Source: Nostoc sp. NMS8
GTDB lineage: Bacteria; Cyanobacteriota; Cyanobacteriia; Cyanobacteriales; Nostocaceae
Length of the DNA stretch: 64,000 nt
Assembly: GCF_017115045.1 (NCBI RefSeq)
Contig: NZ_JABXKK010000068.1
Span: 62,001 to 126,000, forward strand
Reading direction: 5' to 3'
The position numbers and the translations under genes were made by a program. Under the pieces are notes generated by a model. The model was not told the DNA's origin. It saw only the letters and a list, made by a program, of their open reading frames with translations, and did no database searches. Below are positions 44,825 through 54,579 of this stretch, in pieces (the stretch's first letter is position 1; each line of letters begins with the position of its first letter).

Positions 44825-45211
44825 CTAAAAACGCGGACAACGTTGTTCTAAACAAGTTTTCAAGGTGTCGGGGTCAAATAAAATCGGCAAAAAGTGAATG
44901 CTTTTAATTTCTTTAAAATAAAACAGGATGGGGACTCTATTCCAGAATATCCGCCAGTTTTGCCATTCCTGGTAGGGAAAGCGCCGAATCAACTTTTCAC
45001 CTCTGTAAATATCTAAGTCGGTGACGGTAAATTGCAAACGCAGCGTTAACGCCTGAAACATGAGAAACAAACCAAACAGTGTGAAAATAGAACCTACCCA
45101 CGGTTGTACCAAAAGTAGTGGAATCGAGGCAATTACCAATACTATAGGTATATTGTAACTAGGCTTGAGTTCCACAGTGGATGTGGAGTTAGGAGTAAAT
45201 AAACTAGTCAA
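44825..45211 (-). CDS. DUF3119 membrane protein
   Basis: 128 residues with two close membrane helices (IPIVLVIASIPLLLVQPWV and IFTLFGLFLMFQALTL, about 20-55) followed by a PH-like soluble domain (VTDLDIYRGEKLIRRFPYQEWQNW). This cyanobacterial/plastid family is of unknown function. TTG 45211 is the start, with AGGA about 9 nt upstream. It lies between the MlaE-type permease and DUF3086 genes on the same strand, which hints at a role in lipid traffic or the envelope. Confidence 0.8.
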   Translation of the reverse strand: MTSLFTPNSTSTVELKPSYNIPIVLVIASIPLLLVQPWVGSIFTLFGLFLMFQALTLRLQFTVTDLDIYRGEKLIRRFPYQEWQNWRIFWNRVPILFYFKEIKSIHFLPILFDPDTLKTCLEQRCPRF

Positions 45212-45236
45212 AGTCTTAAATCCTGCTTTATTTAGT

Positions 45237-45430
45237 AGGCATATCTCCTATTTTAGGAGTCAGGAGTTAGAAGTTAAGAGTTAGGAGTTAGGAGTTAGGA
45301 GTGAGAAGTTTTAACTCATAACTCTCAGTACACACTACTTCCTGCTGTAGCATCTCTGGTTAAGAGTTAGGAGTGAGAAGTTTTAACTCATAACTTATAA
45401 TTCCTAACTCCTCACTCCTAACTCCTCACT
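45237..45430. repeat. STRR array (GTTAGGA) in inverted arrangement
   Basis: Many copies of GGAGTTA(G/A) (units at 45256-45305 and 45362-45375) are followed by the reverse-complement TAACTCC/CTCACTCC at 45404-45430. AGTGAGAAGTTTTAACTCATAACT occurs twice (near 45299 and 45370; 24-bp unit, start and end given only). The array fills the gap between the MlaE-type gene and the DUF3119 gene. Related units occur at 48386-48475. Confidence 0.75.
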
Positions 45431-45431
45431 T

Positions 45432-46226
45432 TTATAGCCCGATGAATGCACTGCCAGTCCCCTGAAACATCAACCAAGAAAGAAAGAAGTTGCTCACAAA
45501 TATAATTAGTAAGGCAGTCACAACAGCAGTTGTAGTTGACTGTCCTACACCTTTAGCACCTCCTGTTGTCGTCAGCCCCCAACTGCAACCAATTACGGCA
45601 ATTAAAATACCAAAGCAACACGCCTTAATCATGGCGCTAAAGATATCCCAGATACCAAGAAAGTTACGGGCTGAGTCTAGAAATACCGTATCAGATAGAT
45701 TGTAGATATTTGTCGCAATTATTAATCCCCCAAACATCCCTGTTACCAAAGACAGAAGGGTTAAAATTGGCAGCATTAAACAGCAAGCAAGGACACGGGG
45801 AATAACTAGGTAATCGATTGGATCTGTTTTTAACATCAACATAGCATCGATTTGTTCTGAGACTCGCATGGTACCGATTTCTGCTGCAAAGGCAGAACCG
45901 ACTCGCCCTGCTAAAACCACTGCTGTCAACACCGGAGCGAGTTCTCGTGTCAACGCAACAGAAAGCACTCCGCCAATAATGTTTCCTGCGCCAAAGTTGA
46001 TAAATTCCCGCGCCACCTGAATAGTAAACACAGCACCAACAAAAATAGCCGTCAGTAGGGCAATAAATAAGGAATCTGGCCCAACTGCCGCCATTTGTTC
46101 TAAGGTGTTGCGCCGATGGATTTTGCCTCTCAATAGGTGAACTAGTACTTGCCCACCCAGAAAAATCGCTGCCAGCAATCGCTGACTCCATTCCCTTAAA
46201 CTGGATTTGGATGTAGTCTGGTTCAA
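45432..46226 (-). CDS. MlaE-family lipid ABC transporter permease
   Basis: A 264-residue permease with about five membrane helices. The MlaE signature is TRELAPVLTAVVLAGRVGSAFAAEIGTMRV (split here: TRELAPVLTAVVLAGRVG, then AFAAEIGTMRV) followed by EQIDAM, the coupling-helix region. In cyanobacteria and plastids (TGD1) it works with an MCE binding protein and an ATPase to move lipids; neither is encoded here. TTG 46226 is the only reasonable start. Confidence 0.85.
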   Translation of the reverse strand: MNQTTSKSSLREWSQRLLAAIFLGGQVLVHLLRGKIHRRNTLEQMAAVGPDSLFIALLTAIFVGAVFTIQVAREFINFGAGNIIGGVLSVALTRELAPVLTAVVLAGRVGSAFAAEIGTMRVSEQIDAMLMLKTDPIDYLVIPRVLACCLMLPILTLLSLVTGMFGGLIIATNIYNLSDTVFLDSARNFLGIWDIFSAMIKACCFGILIAVIGCSWGLTTTGGAKGVGQSTTTAVVTALLIIFVSNFFLSWLMFQGTGSAFIGL

Positions 46227-46720
46227 TGTTCTGTAGCTAACTCGGTAACTGCCTTAAGAATAGCGGAAGTAATGGGGATTGGGAAAGGTGGGGTCCTCTC
46301 TGGGGATAAGGGGTAATGGGGATTGGGCATTGAGAAGAGACAAGGTAGACAAGGAAGAGGGGGGAGATAAGGGAGAGACTTGTTCAATAATTCACCCTTG
46401 TCCCCCTTGTCCCCTACTCCCCTAAAAAGGCTGAATATTAACTTAGATTAAAGATGCTCTCAGAAAATGAAGCTGTTATTAAAGGTGCTGAAAAGCAAGA
46501 AATAAGTGATAAGCTTTGCTATAACCTTAATTTTGCAAGGGTTTTGTAGATTTAAGCCGTTTGTAATCTGCCCAGCATGGGCTGTAACTGATAGCCGTTT
46601 CTTTTAATGAAAACTTAAGATTCTTGACAGATTATCTGATCTGGAGCGATCGCACGTATTGTAGAAAATGACAAACCGCTATCTAGCTCTTGTCATCTCT
46701 ATTCACGGAGTGTGTCCTAA
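46227..46720. other. intergenic region with purine-rich repeats (about 490 bp)
   Basis: 46265-46430 holds GGGGATTGGG units, a long purine-rich stretch and a pyrimidine-rich TTGTCCCC-type stretch that can pair with it. The rest is AT-rich and includes the promoter region of the gene at 46721. No ORF. Confidence 0.4.
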
Positions 46721-47017
46721 ATGACTATTTTGACTAACTTTCTCCGCTCCCTAGTACTTACAATCATTTTTAGTTTTGTCGCTCCCATGTTCTTAGTTGG
46801 TGGTGGGTTGCTCTTTATATCCCTCATTGGCCACTTTCCTGGCTTACAAGAGTTAACTGAAGCACTTGCTACTCAGATTATGCGTTTTCTCGCTACCTTC
46901 GGCAGTGGAACCCCCCTACGCGGATTGTTCGTAATTAGCTTGACCTGTAGTTTTGTTGGCGGACTGTTTGATATCTTCGTATGTTATCGGTATCAAATTT
47001 TACGAATAGATTCTTAA
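46721..47017 (+). CDS. small membrane protein, 98 aa
   Basis: Two or three hydrophobic segments (LVLTIIFSFVAPMFLVGGGLLFISLIG and LFVISLTCSFVGGLFDIFV; only parts quoted) around a short amphipathic helix. It looks like a conserved small cyanobacterial membrane protein, unnamed. Alone, with a candidate terminator about 320 nt downstream. Confidence 0.55.
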   Translation: MTILTNFLRSLVLTIIFSFVAPMFLVGGGLLFISLIGHFPGLQELTEALATQIMRFLATFGSGTPLRGLFVISLTCSFVGGLFDIFVCYRYQILRIDS

Positions 47018-47563
47018 GTAGTGAAATGCTTCGTCAGGAGATTATTGGGCTTTAGAAAACAGGAAAAAGTGATATTTCCAAAATTTAAAGTACTACCGAC
47101 CTTAACCCCAATAGAGATTAGTGCTGCGGAATGAATTTTTATTAATTAAATAGAGTAGAGTGTCGAAGTGATTGATTAAATATTCATTATTTTTTAGTTA
47201 TTAGTGATTAATTACTAACAACTAGTAAAGGTGTGCGACTATAGGCAAATAATTTTCAACCATTTTAAAAACCTAGAATACTAAGGGTTCAGAAATTTTT
47301 AATTTTGTCAAATAGGTAAAATAGTCTTTCTAAATTACCAAGTTAACGCTAAACTAGAGCTTGGTATTTTTTATTAGCTGCAATCTTGAAGGATTTGATT
47401 AGCATCTATTGAGAATATCAAATAAAACTCACTAAAAAATATAAAAATTTCCTTAAAATGACGATGCTCACAATGCCTGCTCATGTTTCTTAACAGAGCA
47501 AAGCAGGTCGTTTGACCGTTAGGCATCTTATATTGAATTTATTACGAGGTATGTTGACAGCTC
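47018..47563. other. intergenic region upstream of sppA (about 550 bp)
   Basis: Strongly AT-rich. It holds one candidate terminator (47336-47373) and nothing else recognised. It probably contains a long sppA leader. Confidence 0.4.
47336..47373 (+). terminator. candidate intrinsic terminator
   Basis: TACCAAG (47336-47342) pairs with CTTGGTA (47360-47366) across a 17-nt loop, followed by TTTTTTATT. The stem is short and the loop large, so this is only moderately convincing. Confidence 0.4.
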
Positions 47564-48385
47564 ATGGTATGGCCGTTTAAGCCCAAGTTTAAAAAACAAA
47601 TTGCGCGGATTGAAATTACTGGTGCGATCGCCGGTGCTACTCGCAAACGCGTCCTAGAAGCCCTGAAAACTATAGAAGAAAAAAAGTTTCCGGCATTATT
47701 GCTCCGTATCGATAGTCCTGGCGGTACAGTCGGAGATTCCCAAGAAATCTACAGCGCCCTGAAGCGTTTGCGCGAAAAAATCAAAATCGTTGCTAGCTTT
47801 GGCAATATTTCGGCTTCTGGAGGAGTCTACATCGGCATGGGAGCCGAACACATCGTCGCCAACCCAGGTACGATTACGGGTAGTATTGGTGTGATTCTGC
47901 GTGGAAATAACTTAGAACGCTTGCTAGACAAAATCGGTGTTTCCTTCCAGGTAATTAAGTCTGGCCCCTACAAAGACATTTTGGCTTTTGATCGGCAACT
48001 TACTCAACCAGAAGAAATCATCCTGCAAGAGTTGATTGACACAAGTTATCAGCAGTTTGTCCAAACGGTAGCAGATGGCCGTTCTTTAACAGTAGAAGCT
48101 GTGAAAAGTTTCGCCGATGGCCGGATTTTTACTGGACAGCAAGCCCTAGCCTTGGGTGTTGTCGATCGCTTGGGCACAGAAGAAGATGCCCGTCGCTGGA
48201 CAGCCGAATTGGTTGGTCTTGATCCAGAAAAAACTCTCTGCTATACCCTAGAAGAACGTAAACCCTTATTGAGTCGCCTTCTACCAGGGAGTCGTCAGTT
48301 CTCATCAGGAATTCGATCTGGAATTGATTGGCTCGAATTTGAAGTCTCTACTAGTGGTTTGCCTCTGTGGTTATATCGACCCTAA
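47564..48385 (+). CDS. sppA: signal peptide peptidase SppA-type serine protease
   Basis: 273 residues, the short S49 form without an N-terminal membrane anchor. It has the catalytic nucleophile Ser85 in ISASGGVYIG and the general base Lys137 in KSGPYKDIL. The RIDSPGGTVGDSQ and TITGSIGVI stretches are family hallmarks. It digests leftover signal peptides or membrane protein fragments. Short single-domain SppA exists in cyanobacteria beside a larger, light-acclimation-linked one. ATG 47564 chosen; it overlaps a short out-of-frame ORF in the leader. Confidence 0.92.
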   Translation: MVWPFKPKFKKQIARIEITGAIAGATRKRVLEALKTIEEKKFPALLLRIDSPGGTVGDSQEIYSALKRLREKIKIVASFGNISASGGVYIGMGAEHIVANPGTITGSIGVILRGNNLERLLDKIGVSFQVIKSGPYKDILAFDRQLTQPEEIILQELIDTSYQQFVQTVADGRSLTVEAVKSFADGRIFTGQQALALGVVDRLGTEEDARRWTAELVGLDPEKTLCYTLEERKPLLSRLLPGSRQFSSGIRSGIDWLEFEVSTSGLPLWLYRP

Positions 48386-48475
48386 TATGAGTTAGGAGTT
48401 ATGAGTTGGAAGTTAGGAGTGAGGAGTTATGAGTTAAAAATCTTAATTTCTCACTCTTAACTCCAATTCCTTACT
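48386..48475. repeat. STRR patch (GGAGTTA)
   Basis: GAGTTAGGAGTTATGAGTT and related units (about 48391-48435) are followed by the complementary TAACTCC (48460-48470). It fills the gap between sppA and the chorismate mutase gene, and the family is shared with 45237-45430. Confidence 0.65.
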
Positions 48476-48500
48476 TTTGTGTTTTAAGGAGGATTTTGGC

Positions 48501-48914
48501 GTGGACTGGCAAATGCGGGCTATTCGCGGAGCAACAACTGCTTCAGAAAATACTGTTGAGGTAATCCGAGAGGTAGTTACAGAACTACTAGATGAACTGG
48601 AAAACCGGAATCAATTCCAGGCGGGGGACATGATCAGTGTGACTTTCTCTGTGACACGGGATTTGGATGCGATTTTCCCGGCTGCGATCGCTAGATCGCG
48701 TCCTGGTTGGGATAATGTGGCCATGTTGGATGTGCAGCAAATGCACGTCGAAGGTAGTTTACAGCGTTGCATTCGTTTCTTAATTCACGCCTATCTACCA
48801 GCCTCCGCCTCAATTCATCATATCTATTTACGCAACGCAGCTAGCTTGCGTCCCGACTGGAGTTTGCCTCAGTCTTTACAAACATCACAGCCAGTAGTGA
48901 AGTCAAAAGTGTAA
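48501..48914 (+). CDS. aroH: chorismate mutase (AroH type)
   Basis: A 137-residue enzyme converting chorismate to prephenate for Phe and Tyr synthesis. AroH-type motifs are present: MRAIRGATT near the start (active-site Arg), VTRDLDAIFPA, and QMHVEGSLQRCIRFLIH. GTG 48501 is the start, since AAGGAGG lies 8 nt before it; the ATG four codons later lacks that spacing. It is a monofunctional enzyme unlike the fused PheA/TyrA types. A repeat patch separates it from sppA, but co-transcription is possible. Confidence 0.92.
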   Translation: MDWQMRAIRGATTASENTVEVIREVVTELLDELENRNQFQAGDMISVTFSVTRDLDAIFPAAIARSRPGWDNVAMLDVQQMHVEGSLQRCIRFLIHAYLPASASIHHIYLRNAASLRPDWSLPQSLQTSQPVVKSKV

Positions 48915-49081
48915 ATTATTTAGATAAAATATATGTAACAGCGCAAAAGTATAATTCGCAGCTGCTCAACCTCTTGCTGATGGGAGAATATTACTAAGTT
49001 TGCCGTAGTGATTTGAGGTATATTGGTGAGGCGATCGCTTCGATAGGTTATTGATTATACTTGTTGAAAAATCTTTTTAGT

Positions 49082-49660
49082 TTAATTGAGCGTAATATTC
49101 CTCACAACACCGATGCTATGTTCAGGCTTGTTTTGACTTAGCGGTAAAGACTCTTGAGAAAGGGATTCTAAAAATTTAACTGCTTTTAGTAAAGATTCTC
49201 CTGATAATTGTTCCAGCAGTGTTATTCCTCTTGAGCGAATTTCTTCAGGTGGAGTCATGGGCAAGTTGACCTTATTTACATCTAGGTTCAACTGTAATCC
49301 AAGTTTTTTGTCCTCCTCTCTTCCTAAAGTCTTATCCTTGCAGCTTTCTCCCTGTTGTAACTCTGAGCTATTTATGAGCCGGGGAATCGTGGCGATCTCA
49401 TAATCATCCGGCTCTAATAATATTTTGAATGCCTGAAAACATCGAGTGAGAGAGTATCGATCGACTTTGTTATTACAGCTAAAAATCTTACACAGAGTAT
49501 GAGAGTCTAAACCTGTCTGAACACTCAGATTAATGAGTGTAAATCGCTTGTTGCCGTTTTCATTAAATTCTGTTTTTCGTTTTGCAAGCTCAAGTTTATG
49601 TAATCCTTTAGGCGTAAGGATAACACCACGTATGCGTTGTTTTGGAAGCATAAAAAACAT
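49082..49660 (-). CDS. HTH-like domain protein (stand-alone)
   Basis: 192 residues. Residues about 15-85 (LTPKGLHKLELAKRK, NLSVQTGLDSHTLCKIF, SLTRCFQAFKI) resemble a helix-turn-helix-like N-terminal module that in heterocystous cyanobacteria heads large NB-ARC, TPR or pentapeptide proteins. Here it stands alone with a charged C-terminal part (ITLLEQLSGESLLKAVKFLE). Two ATGs (49660, 49651) could start it. Role unknown, perhaps an adaptor or regulator. Confidence 0.5.
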   Translation of the reverse strand: MFFMLPKQRIRGVILTPKGLHKLELAKRKTEFNENGNKRFTLINLSVQTGLDSHTLCKIFSCNNKVDRYSLTRCFQAFKILLEPDDYEIATIPRLINSSELQQGESCKDKTLGREEDKKLGLQLNLDVNKVNLPMTPPEEIRSRGITLLEQLSGESLLKAVKFLESLSQESLPLSQNKPEHSIGVVRNITLN

Positions 49661-50222
49661 TTAGATTTGATTTACGCAACACTTTAGGCAAAAAAGGGAG
49701 TCAGCCGAGAGGGAAAATTACAATTTACAGGGAGCATCCGGTTTTGGCAGATAGTTTTTTATACAACCCATAGAGGGGTGCTTATTATATTTCTTCCAAA
49801 AGTGGATACGCCAAAATTACACTCCTAGAAGTTCGATTTCAGAAATGTTATTCAACAGTAAATTTTTGATAGTCAGAGTATATGGATATCAGATAGAGAT
49901 TGACCAGAGTATAATGGCAAACAAGTGTAATCTTAAACACTACAAGCTCATAAGACACGCAGTTTTAATACTATGTAACTAAATTGGCTTTGCTGAGTTT
50001 TAGATAATTTTTCGTTCCTTTAGGGGAAAATCAATCTTTTGCTTTGCTAAAAATTCTAAATTTCTCAGTTATTGAAGAGATTTTTACTGATGGTTTAGAG
50101 CGACGATTGTAATAATTCTTAATTTCTATGTGCTTAAATTGGCAAATTTCCATTGCTTTAGAAGTATTGCAAAGTGTACTATCTTCCTACGAATAAATTT
50201 TCAAATTCTAAGGATAAAATAC
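49661..50222. other. intergenic region (about 560 bp)
   Basis: AT-rich, with no hairpin or repeat I could firmly name. It is divergent between the HTH-like gene and the disrupted gene starting at 50223. Confidence 0.35.
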
Positions 50223-50713
50223 ATGACACCAGGAATAATAACAGTAGACGAATTAAAACAACAAAATGAATTAATAAAAACCCAAAATGAATTAATAAAA
50301 ACCCGAAATCAATTACTAGATGAATCACTAAAAAAACAAAATTATTTAGTAAAAGGTAATTTCTGGACAGACAATCAGGGGCATAAATCATCAATTAGAT
50401 TGATGTCATTTTTTGCTCTTATTACAGCAATAGTTTTTGGTTCTTTATCTCTGACTAATGCTCACAATCCAAGTAACACAAACAACAACTCCTTACAGCG
50501 CTTCCCGCTATTATGCAATACAATTTTCTCCTTGTCCCTCTCTTAGCATAGCTTTCAGCTTTGAGAATGTACCTCATAGCTGCCGTAAGTGCTGTAAGTA
50601 GTGATGTAAACATGACATTTATTTTCTTGGTGGCAGCTTTTGCTCCCAAGGCACTTCAGAAATTCGCAGAAATCAAAGGTGAAACAGAACAAACAAAAGA
50701 GAATAAACCATAG
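50223..50713 (+). pseudogene. disrupted holin-like small membrane protein gene
   Basis: ATG 50223 (AAGGA 8 nt upstream) opens a 107-residue frame that ends at 50546. Its N-terminal heptad repeats are ELIKTQN, encoded by a 21-nt tandem DNA repeat (50265-50306), then NFWTDNQGHKSSIRLMSFFALITAIVFG. After about 50490 the frame turns to unrelated sequence. From 50552 another frame resumes with MYLIAAVSAV and TFIFLVAAFAPKALQKFAEI to a TAG at 50713. The pieces fit one small membrane protein with a coiled-coil head and two helices, split by a ~70-bp insertion or frameshift. Two separate small ORFs cannot be excluded. Confidence 0.5.
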
Positions 50714-51538
50714 TGCGTAATCATGAAAAACTTATACTTAAAAGGTTTTATTTTCTTCTGGAATTTATTAGTTTTATTTTTTATGCAGCAGCTTCCGCTT
50801 TCACGTTTTCGTGTTTCGCGTAGCCTGTAGCAGGTTCCGCCTTTAATATAACGTGAGTTTAATTACTGCGATCGCTTGCATACATCACCAACCAAAATTA
50901 CTGATTTGGTTTTGTTTGGAGAGCGATCTAATTGATTACTCTTATACCAAGTAAAAGTGCGATCGCATTAATTAGCTTTTTAGCTAGAAATCAATTACTG
51001 CGATCGCAGCGTAGCTTGCTTCCTGTAGCCTAGAACAACGATGGGGCCATCGCAAAGGCAAAGGTTTTTATACGTGACAAGATAGCGATGGGCTACGCCC
51101 CGTCGGAGACGATCGCACACATCCACAGAACTAGAGAATCTAAATAACTACCTGTATGCAAAATGGCGTGATTAAAAGTTATATTAAGCGCAAAAATATA
51201 ACGCAATGCACAACAGCAATACTTGCGGTAGAATTTTTGGGTGTGCGATCGCGTCATATTTAAAAGCATCATTCGTTCTTGCATCAAAAGCAAGTATTGA
51301 GTTTTATTTAATACTCAATATTCAGCAAATTTTCAGCAAAGTTACTAATTGACAAAAATGATTTTGTCTTAAGCTCTCACGAATGCTCTTGTACTAAGTA
51401 AAAGTGCGACCGCATTCCAAATGCAAATCTGAATCAACAGCCTAAGTTTACAAGGAATGCGATCGCCATTTAATCTTGTAGCAAATAGTTCTAAACCCTT
51501 ACAAAGCTCTGTTGTAGGCATCGCTTCATGCAACAACT
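50714..51538. other. repeat-rich intergenic region (about 825 bp)
   Basis: Dense HIP1 sites and REP-like sequence. ACTAAGTAAAAGTGCGACCGCATT (51394-51417, 24 bp) is nearly repeated near 50947-50969. GGGCTACGCCCCGTCGGAGACGATCGC-type sequence (51090-51116) belongs to the family of 11165-11205. No ORF stands out. Confidence 0.45.
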
Positions 51539-52438
51539 CTATTCTTTTTGATGATGAAACCTAATTCCTAAAAAGATGTCATAAACAAACTCAAAAAAGT
51601 CCTTTTTCTGCAACAATCCTGAAGTTTGATAACATCCTTTTTCATCTAAAAGGGGCTTCATGACATAGTACGCAGGTTGGTAATTATACCAAGGAATAGA
51701 AGGCCACAAATGATGAATTAAGTGGTAATTCTGTCCCATAATCAGAATATTGAGAACTTGGTTTGGGTAGACGCGAGCATTTTTCCAGCGATCGCGCTCG
51801 GCAAAAGGACGATGGGGCAAATAGTCGAAAAATAATCCTAGTGCTATGCCCACCACAAAAGCCGGTAAAAACCAAAAATTGAGAACATAACCCAAAAAGT
51901 GGTATTGCACTGAGATATAAACAATTACACCAACAATTAAGCGGCTGATGAACCATTCTAATAGCTCATATTTACGCCACAGTTGCCGTTGAAAGAAAAA
52001 CACCTCGTGGTACAAAAAGCGTACTGCAATCAGCCACAGAGGCCCACCCGTAGAGACATAATGATCTGGATCGTCTTTGGGATGATTAACATGTCCATGA
52101 TGCTGTAAATGCACTCGCGTAAAGACTGGAAAAGCAAAAGCTAGCATCAACGCACTGCCATGTCCTAACATTGCATTCATCATCCGGTTGCGATGGGCAG
52201 ATTGGTGACAGGCATCATGAATTACTGTTCCAGCACAATGCAAGGCAATAGTATTAACGCAAAAGCATAGCCAGTGCGGCCATTCCCAAAGCCAGTAACC
52301 AAAGTTAGATAACACCAGCATGGATACAGCTACAGAAAACAGCAGCAGCGTCGGATTAAAATCACCAGGAGGCGCTAAAAATTCCTTGGGTGGGATTGTC
52401 AGTGGCTTTTGTGCCTCCGATGCGATCATCTCTAACAT
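51539..52438 (-). CDS. crtR: beta-carotene hydroxylase CrtR
   Basis: A 299-residue membrane di-iron enzyme of the fatty-acid-desaturase type that adds 3-hydroxyl groups to beta-ionone rings, giving zeaxanthin and related xanthophylls. Three His boxes are visible: HDACHQSAH (74-82), HLQHHGH (110-116) and QNYHLIHH near residue 235. Several hydrophobic helices surround them. It has the cyanobacterial CrtR size, with no plant-type transit peptide. AAGGAG lies 3 nt before ATG 52438; the next ATG (MIASEAQ) is possible. Carotenoid link with crtH at the right edge is functional only. Confidence 0.92.
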   Translation of the reverse strand: MLEMIASEAQKPLTIPPKEFLAPPGDFNPTLLLFSVAVSMLVLSNFGYWLWEWPHWLCFCVNTIALHCAGTVIHDACHQSAHRNRMMNAMLGHGSALMLAFAFPVFTRVHLQHHGHVNHPKDDPDHYVSTGGPLWLIAVRFLYHEVFFFQRQLWRKYELLEWFISRLIVGVIVYISVQYHFLGYVLNFWFLPAFVVGIALGLFFDYLPHRPFAERDRWKNARVYPNQVLNILIMGQNYHLIHHLWPSIPWYNYQPAYYVMKPLLDEKGCYQTSGLLQKKDFFEFVYDIFLGIRFHHQKE

Positions 52439-52808
52439 TGACTCCTTCTTGAGCAGACATTACGAATATACGATAAATATTAGTGAATAATAAATTTTTG
52501 CAAAGTTTTGTATAGCAAGATTTATCCACAGCTTTGCATATCAGCAGATGAATAACGCTATGATTCCAGACGAAGCCCAGTCTTTACTGATAAGTGGGGT
52601 ATGACAATCGGCAAGAAGTTTATGGAACAAACTCCTTCTTAGGGAAGATGGATACAAGATTAATGTACTATATCTACTCTATCCCACAGCCACACTCTCC
52701 CATAAACTCTCTCTAACTGCTTATGTCTTATTGATATAGCAGTGACTGAAAAGGAGATGCCACTTAAGTTACGATGACTTCCCAGATAGCTCCCTAACTT
52801 CAGCCCCT
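52439..52808. other. intergenic region upstream of pyk (about 370 bp)
   Basis: The divergent gap of crtR and pyk. No repeat or hairpin recognised; the promoters for both genes must lie here. Confidence 0.35.
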
Positions 52809-54578
52809 ATGCAATTAAGAGATTCTCTGCGCCGGACAAAAATTGTCGCTACTATTGGCCCCGCTACTAGTAGTCCTGAAATGCTCAAGGCGATTATTGA
52901 AGCGGGAGCCACGACGCTGCGGCTAAACTTCTCCCACGGAACTCATGCCGACCATCAGCGTAGTATCCGCTTAATTCGGCAAACCGCTTTTGAACTAAAT
53001 CAGCCAGTGGCTATTCTCCAAGACTTGCAGGGCCCAAAAATTCGCTTGGGGAAGTTTGACAACGGGTCTATAGTTTTGGCAAAAGGCGATCGCTTCACCT
53101 TGACAAATCGTCCGGTGGTAGGTACTCAAGAAATTAGCTGTGTCACCTACGATTATTTAGCCGAAGAAGTCCCAGTTGGTGCAAAAATTCTCCTCGATGA
53201 TGGACGAGTAGAAATGGTTGTAGAGGAAATTAACCGGGACAAAGGTGATTTGCATTGTCGTATCACCGTGCCTGGTAAACTTTCTAACAACAAAGGCGTA
53301 AACTTCCCTGGCGTTTACCTGTCAATTAAGGCAATGACCGACAAAGACCGAGAGGATCTAATGTTTGGTCTAGATCAGGGTGTCGATTGGGTGGCACTTT
53401 CCTTTGTCCGCAATCCCCAGGACATGATCGAAATTAAAGAACTAATTTCCAGCACAGGCAAGCAAGTGCCAGTGGTTGCCAAAATTGAAAAGCACGAAGC
53501 CATTGAACAAATGGAGGCGATTCTGGCTTTGTGTGATGGCGTGATGGTTGCCAGAGGCGATTTAGGGGTGGAATTGCCAGCAGAAGATGTTCCGGTACTG
53601 CAAAAGCGGCTAATTGCCACAGCAAATCGCTTGGGAATTCCCATCATCACCGCTACTCAGATGTTAGATAGCATGGTGAGCAATCCCCGTCCCACTCGCG
53701 CTGAAGTATCGGATGTGGCAAATGCGATTTTAGACGGCACGGACGCGGTGATGCTCTCCAATGAAACCGCTGTGGGTAGCTTCCCTGTAGAAGCAGTGGC
53801 GACGATGGCGCGAATTGCCGAACGTATGGAGCAGGAAGAAGCCCAACACCTAAACCTACGTTCTACGAGAGATGCTCGGCGCTCCATTCCCAATGCGATT
53901 AGTCAAGCTGTCGGTCAAATTGCCGAACAATTAGGTGCAGCAGCAATTATGACCCTAACGCAAACGGGGGCAACCGCTCGTAATGTCTCTAAGTTTCGTC
54001 CTCACACACCAATTTTGGCAGTGACACCCCATGTAAATGTGGCGCGGCAGCTACAAATGGTGTGGGGAGTCAAACCGTTGTTGGTACTAGGATTACCTTC
54101 TACTGGTCAAACGTTTCAAGCTGCGATTAACGTGGCTCAAGAGCTTAAGTTACTGTCTCAGGGAGACTTAGTAGTGATGACTGCTGGTACACTCCAGGGG
54201 ATTTCTGGCTCTACAGATTTGATTAAGGTAGAAGTGGTGACAGCGGTACTAGGCCACGGAATTGGACTGGGACAAGGTTCAGTGAGTGGTCGCGCACGGG
54301 TGGCTAGTACTGGCATGGATGTGAGTAACTTTAATCCCGGAGATATTTTGGTTGCACCCCGCACTAGTGCGGATTTTGTTGAGGCAATTCGGAAATCTGC
54401 CGGGATTATTACTGAAGATGAAAGTCTCACAAGTCACGCGGCAGTAATTGGCTTGCGTCTCGGTGTACCAGTGATTGTCGGCGTGAAACAGGCAACGCAG
54501 GTGATTCGAGATGGGGCGATTATAACGCTGGATCTGCAACGTGGTTTGATTTACTCTGGGGCGGTGAGAACGGCTTAG
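52809..54578 (+). CDS. pyk: pyruvate kinase (with C-terminal PEP-utilizer domain)
   Basis: 589 residues. It converts phosphoenolpyruvate and ADP to pyruvate and ATP. Motifs: RRTKIVATIGPAT at the start, LQDLQGPKIRLG, MVARGDLGVELP (metal and substrate binding), and TATQMLDSM. After the catalytic part (about 1-475) comes an extra C-terminal PEP-utilizer-type domain with ITEDESLTSHAAVIG (the phosphohistidine-type loop), as in Bacillus and cyanobacterial long forms. Full length and typical. ATG 52809. Confidence 0.96.
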   Translation: MQLRDSLRRTKIVATIGPATSSPEMLKAIIEAGATTLRLNFSHGTHADHQRSIRLIRQTAFELNQPVAILQDLQGPKIRLGKFDNGSIVLAKGDRFTLTNRPVVGTQEISCVTYDYLAEEVPVGAKILLDDGRVEMVVEEINRDKGDLHCRITVPGKLSNNKGVNFPGVYLSIKAMTDKDREDLMFGLDQGVDWVALSFVRNPQDMIEIKELISSTGKQVPVVAKIEKHEAIEQMEAILALCDGVMVARGDLGVELPAEDVPVLQKRLIATANRLGIPIITATQMLDSMVSNPRPTRAEVSDVANAILDGTDAVMLSNETAVGSFPVEAVATMARIAERMEQEEAQHLNLRSTRDARRSIPNAISQAVGQIAEQLGAAAIMTLTQTGATARNVSKFRPHTPILAVTPHVNVARQLQMVWGVKPLLVLGLPSTGQTFQAAINVAQELKLLSQGDLVVMTAGTLQGISGSTDLIKVEVVTAVLGHGIGLGQGSVSGRARVASTGMDVSNFNPGDILVAPRTSADFVEAIRKSAGIITEDESLTSHAAVIGLRLGVPVIVGVKQATQVIRDGAIITLDLQRGLIYSGAVRTA

Positions 54579-54579
54579 G

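Noticed and set aside
45237..45430. CRISPR array
   Set aside because: The units are 7 bp, contiguous and partly inverted, with no spacers; they are STRR repeats.
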